Source: Bernardetiaceae bacterium
Lineage (GTDB): Bacteria; Bacteroidota; Bacteroidia; Cytophagales; Thermoflexibacteraceae
Direction of reading: 5' to 3'
Length of the DNA: 64,000 nt
Assembly (NCBI GenBank): GCA_025056255.1
Contig: JANWVT010000004.1
Location: 177,659-241,658, forward strand
Part shown: positions 60,941 through 64,000 of the stretch, piece after piece
Layout: the number at the start of each line of letters is the position of its first letter
Position numbering within the stretch: position 1 is the first letter of the stretch
The notes under the pieces: model-generated
Database searches by the model: none
Seen by the model: the letters and a program-made list of their open reading frames with translations, nothing else
What the model was told of the DNA's origin: nothing
Program-made: the position numbers and the translations under genes

Positions 60941-62482
60941 ATGCAACAATCGGTCAGAGAGAAAACCAAACGGCTGCTGGTGCAGCTTTCCAAAGGAATT
61001 TACGAGAAAGAAGAAATCATTCGCCTCTCTTTGCTGGCAGCAGTGGCAGGGGAGAGTATATTTTTACTAGGACCTCCGGGCGTAGCTAAAAGCCTGATTG
61101 CCCGTCGGTTGAAATTTGCCTTTCGCGATGGCAAATCCTTTGAGTACTTGATGAACAAATTCAGCACGCCCGATGAAATTTTCGGACCTGTTTCCATCAA
61201 AAAACTCAAAGACGAAGACCGCTACGAACGCCTGACCGACAACTATTTGCCCGGCGCCAATGTGGTGTTTTTGGATGAAATCTGGAAAGCAGGACCTTCC
61301 ATCCAAAACGCATTGCTCACCGTGCTGAACGAGCGCATCTATCGCAACGGCGAAACAGATGTAAAAGTGAATGTGAAGGGTATCATTGCTGCTTCTAACG
61401 AACTACCGCCCGTAGGCGAAGGTTTGGAAGCCCTCTGGGACCGTTTTCTGCTGCGCACGGTTATTGGCGAAATTCGCCAAAGTGGTAACTTTATCAGCAT
61501 GATTCTCAGCACGGAAGACGTATACCAAGACACGCTTTCCCAAGAAGAAAAAATTACAGCCGACGAATACGAGCAGTGGAGTGAAGCAATAGAAAAAATT
61601 GCTGTGCCCGAGGAAGTGGTGAATGTGATTCAAATCATTCGATTGAAGTTAGAAGAATACGATGCGAAAAATGATCCCCCCTTCCGCATCTACGACCGCC
61701 GCTGGAAAAAAATTGTCCGCCTGTTGCGCACTTCTGCCTTCCTGAACGGACGCGACAAAGTGGACTTAATGGATTGCTTCCTGATTGCCTACTGCCTCTG
61801 GTCGCATCCTGAACAAATTGATGTAGCGCGGGAAATTGTTGCAGAAACCATTCGCAAGCACGGCTACACGCTGGCAGTTAATTTGGTGGCACTGCGCAAA
61901 GAAATCAATCAATTTGAAGACGAGGTAAAAGCCGAAACTAAAATTCCTAATACAACTTTTTCTGAGGAACTCTACCTTGTAGACCGCCAATATTTTGAAG
62001 TGTTAGGCATAGAAAACCACTTTGAGGGCAAATACATCAAAAGCACAGAGTTTGAAAAACTTGGCATCGACGAGCCTGTTACCATCGGTGTGTACGATGA
62101 AAACGAAAAACTGACCTACCGTGTCAAAGCCCGAAAAGGGAAAAGTGAGCATCAGGTAGAATTTATCTACAACTCCCAGTCTATTATTTTACCATTGAAG
62201 ACGCACAAAGTAGAAAAAACGACCTACCTATACAAAAAACCGCATCCGCTGGTAGAGAAATATTGGGACGAACATGCCGAAAAACTGAGTGCATTTATTG
62301 CTGCCCAAAAAGAGCGGATGCACCGCGAAGCCCCTGCCGAACTGCGCCACAGCCGCGAAAACCTTTTTGTAGACAAGCGCTTAGCCGAATTAGTAGAAGC
62401 CAATCATATTGAAACGCTCAATGCACTCAACGCATTGGAACTAAGTGTGGAAAAAATCAGACATTACTACAAGAATTTGTAG
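60941..62482 (+). CDS. RavA-like MoxR-group AAA+ ATPase
   Basis: 513 residues. The AAA+ module (about 1-290) has Walker A GPPGVAKS, Walker B VVFLDEIWKAG, sensor 1 AASNELP and DRFLLRT arginine-containing segment. MNKFSTPDEIFGPVSI is the MoxR-type pattern. The region beyond residue 330 holds a LARA-like segment and a helical C-terminus (KTTYLYKKPHPLVEKYW). RavA normally pairs with ViaA, a VWA protein; here the downstream gene is a convergent peptidase and no viaA is visible. Confidence 0.88.
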   Translation: MQQSVREKTKRLLVQLSKGIYEKEEIIRLSLLAAVAGESIFLLGPPGVAKSLIARRLKFAFRDGKSFEYLMNKFSTPDEIFGPVSIKKLKDEDRYERLTDNYLPGANVVFLDEIWKAGPSIQNALLTVLNERIYRNGETDVKVNVKGIIAASNELPPVGEGLEALWDRFLLRTVIGEIRQSGNFISMILSTEDVYQDTLSQEEKITADEYEQWSEAIEKIAVPEEVVNVIQIIRLKLEEYDAKNDPPFRIYDRRWKKIVRLLRTSAFLNGRDKVDLMDCFLIAYCLWSHPEQIDVAREIVAETIRKHGYTLAVNLVALRKEINQFEDEVKAETKIPNTTFSEELYLVDRQYFEVLGIENHFEGKYIKSTEFEKLGIDEPVTIGVYDENEKLTYRVKARKGKSEHQVEFIYNSQSIILPLKTHKVEKTTYLYKKPHPLVEKYWDEHAEKLSAFIAAQKERMHREAPAELRHSRENLFVDKRLAELVEANHIETLNALNALELSVEKIRHYYKNL

Positions 62483-62491
62483 GGCGCAGCA

Positions 62492-63409
62492 TTACTCCGA
62501 CCGCTGAAACTGTTCGTTTCTTACCGGAAATCGACCGTTGAACAGCATCGGCACGCTTTTGCCCGAAAGCAGGCGGCTTGTGTCGCTACCCTGAACGGCA
62601 TGTATGTGCAAATGCGGATTGGACGTATTGCCCGAATTACCCACGCGGGCTATCGGCTGCCCGCGACGCACCGTGTCCGAAAGTTGCACCATCAATGAGC
62701 CGGGCATGAAATGCGCCATCATCACCAACACGCCGTCGCAGGCAATGGCAATGTGGTTGCCCGCAGGGTTTTCTGCGTCCGATTTGCCAATGGCTTGGTT
62801 AGGAAGCCCGTCTTGCATCTTTGCGACAACCCCGTCGCAAGGGCAAAAAATCGTATCACCGAAAACGGCATAATCCTCCAACTTCTCGGGAAACAATCCC
62901 CTTGCGCGCATACCAGCACGGTTGAGGCGAACAATATCTACGGCATATTTCTGCGCGCCTTTGTCCGAATAGTGGTAGTTGATGACAGTAGAAGCCCCGC
63001 CGTGGCTAACAAAACCTTCCCTAAGCGGAAAATCCAGTGCAATCGGCTCACTATCAGGCGCAAATCCCGCAATGGCTCTTTCCGTCAGCCATGCAAAAAC
63101 AGCCAACATCAGTAGTTGGGAAAACAGGGTAGCCTTCGGCAAGGGTACGTAAAAGGGCGTTTTGTACGCTTTATACAGGCATGCAAAGGATGCGGCAGCA
63201 AGGGCAATAAGCAGCGCATAGCGCAAATAGTGGGAGGTAAAATCCCAACGCCCGACGTAAAAAATGTACAAAAACCACGTCCAGGCTACCGCCAAGGTCA
63301 GCAATGCCTCAAAAGTTGAGCGGCAGCGTTTGAGCAGCACCCAAACAACAAGTGCAACAGGCACAAAAACCTGCCAGATTACAACAATAGCGGCGGTCAG
63401 CGGAAACAT
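62492..63409 (-). CDS. Membrane-anchored M23 family peptidase
   Basis: 305 residues. Four N-terminal membrane segments (about 5-130) precede a periplasmic LytM domain with H and D ligands in NYHYSDKGAQKYAVDIV and the HLHIH motif in GNSGNTSNPHLHIHA. It probably cleaves peptidoglycan cross-links or other glycine-rich peptides. It lies 18 bases behind the DUF1573 gene. It converges with the RavA-like gene with eight bases between stops. Confidence 0.86.
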   Translation of the reverse strand: MFPLTAAIVVIWQVFVPVALVVWVLLKRCRSTFEALLTLAVAWTWFLYIFYVGRWDFTSHYLRYALLIALAAASFACLYKAYKTPFYVPLPKATLFSQLLMLAVFAWLTERAIAGFAPDSEPIALDFPLREGFVSHGGASTVINYHYSDKGAQKYAVDIVRLNRAGMRARGLFPEKLEDYAVFGDTIFCPCDGVVAKMQDGLPNQAIGKSDAENPAGNHIAIACDGVLVMMAHFMPGSLMVQLSDTVRRGQPIARVGNSGNTSNPHLHIHAVQGSDTSRLLSGKSVPMLFNGRFPVRNEQFQRSE

Positions 63410-63427
63410 AGGTTCTCAAAAAATCTG

Positions 63428-63832
63428 TTACGGCACCACGTTTGCCCGAATCAGCAGGCGTTCTATTTCGTTTTTGGCATTAGAAAGTACCGTAACAATC
63501 TTGTTTTGAGGTCCTATGCGGTCGGCAGAGTTAAACTGTACTACGATTGTACCCTTCTCACCCGGCGCAATGGGCTGGCGCGGCCAGTTAATAACCGTGC
63601 AGCCACAAGTTACACGCACATCTGCCAACACTAAAGGTGCATTTCCCGTATTGATAAATTCGAATGGATGTGTTACAATTTGCCCCGCTTTTACATCACC
63701 GAAGTTGTGTTCTCGAACAACAAAGCTGATTTCGGCTGCTTTTTCAGAGTACATGTTTGCTGAGGTAGTTTGTTGTGCCCAAGCAAGCATGCTGAAAAAC
63801 AAGGTTATCAATAAACTTACACGCTTTTTCAT
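63428..63832 (-). CDS. DUF1573 domain protein
   Basis: 134 residues: signal peptide (MKKRVSLLITLFFSMLAWAQ) and one DUF1573 domain of Ig-like fold. Key segments are HNFGDVKAGQIVTHPFEFINTGNAPLVLADVRVTCGCTV, with the conserved CGC pair, and GTIVVQFNSADRIGPQNKIVTV. The family is widespread in Bacteroidota with unknown function. It heads a short operon with the M23 peptidase and diverges from the last gene with 50 bases between starts. Confidence 0.9.
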   Translation of the reverse strand: MKKRVSLLITLFFSMLAWAQQTTSANMYSEKAAEISFVVREHNFGDVKAGQIVTHPFEFINTGNAPLVLADVRVTCGCTVINWPRQPIAPGEKGTIVVQFNSADRIGPQNKIVTVLSNAKNEIERLLIRANVVP

Positions 63833-63882
63833 CTATCTTAGACAAACTGGCAACAAATATCGGGCAAATAAAGTACGAAAAT

Positions 63883-64000
63883 ATGGATACCGACAACTAC
63901 CTTACGCGATTTTTTATTGATTATCAGAAGGCAAGCGGCACTAAGTTAAACCGCGAACAGTTCATCACACTTTTGACTTTTTTTCCTACACTATTGGTGG
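63883..64000 (+). CDS. Hypothetical protein, truncated at the window edge
   Basis: An ATG at 63883 opens a frame that runs off the right edge after 39 codons (MDTDNYLTRFFIDYQKASG to FFPTLLV). The visible part is helical and amphipathic with no signal peptide. The protein family cannot be recognised from so little. The start is supported only by position, 50 bases from the divergent DUF1573 start; no TAnnTTTG element was found. Confidence 0.45.
   Translation, partial: MDTDNYLTRFFIDYQKASGTKLNREQFITLLTFFPTLLV

Noticed and set aside
1..64000. tRNA or rRNA genes
   Set aside because: I saw no T-loop-like GTTCGA-type motif with matching acceptor stem, but reading by eye is not as sensitive as a covariance search.

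Overview
The window comes from a chromosome of the phylum Bacteroidota, most likely a Cytophagia-type bacterium; I cannot name the species. The evidence is a PorV-PorU pair of the type IX secretion system (T9SS), two exported proteins ending in T9SS sorting domains, MenA (menaquinone pathway), and many starts preceded by the Bacteroidota promoter element TAnnTTTG instead of a Shine-Dalgarno sequence. No rRNA, tRNA, CRISPR array, prophage or intact insertion sequence was seen. Base composition and gene style are even throughout, so this reads as core chromosome.

Layout. 1-7.6 kb: a truncated DUF3667 membrane protein, a Tat-exported SoxB/5'-nucleotidase-like enzyme with a DUF2490 protein, and a carotenoid-oxygenase-family protein followed at once by a SpoIIE-type phosphatase. 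7.6-11.5 kb: DUF58 protein, PhnP-like hydrolase, large membrane protein. 11.5-20.4 kb: porV-porU, rpmH-rnpA, thioesterase and aldo/keto reductase. 20.4-26.5 kb: acyltransferase, T9SS-exported metallopeptidase, dihaem peroxidase, divergent rsmA, Rieske protein. 26.6-35.1 kb: gltB, then an HD hydrolase with a MacA/TolC-type efflux pair. 35.5-46 kb: M61 peptidase, a decayed ORF, an ECF sigma factor with a membrane-anchored barrel protein, two lipoproteins, and a 1169-residue glycine-rich T9SS substrate followed by a 950-bp AT-rich gap. 46.4-52.1 kb: DUF4199 and lgt from one 50-bp divergent promoter region, two unknown exported proteins, menA, a C69 peptidase and a YggS protein. 52.7-64 kb: a ComA-like/TPR/epimerase operon, a coiled-coil protein with an iron-type ABC permease, an acyl-CoA carboxylase beta subunit, a RavA-like ATPase, an M23 peptidase, a DUF1573 protein and a truncated final gene.

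Common thread. Much of the window concerns the cell envelope: T9SS assembly and substrates, lipoprotein maturation (Lgt plus several lipobox proteins), phospholipid acylation, efflux and peptidoglycan-type peptidases.

The most unusual signal is not a gene. At least four copies of a 230-350 bp intergenic element (903-1174, 18435-18661, 31244-31593, 52275-52533) share a conserved block of about 150 bp, a variable tandem-repeat middle and a conserved end block, with TTTAGGTTTT-like motifs near both ends. A second, shorter family (35288-35363, 52188-52260) lies directly beside one copy. A further pattern is that TAnnTTTG promoters fall into two spacing classes relative to the start codon, about 19-22 nt and 3-7 nt; the second class implies leaderless mRNAs.
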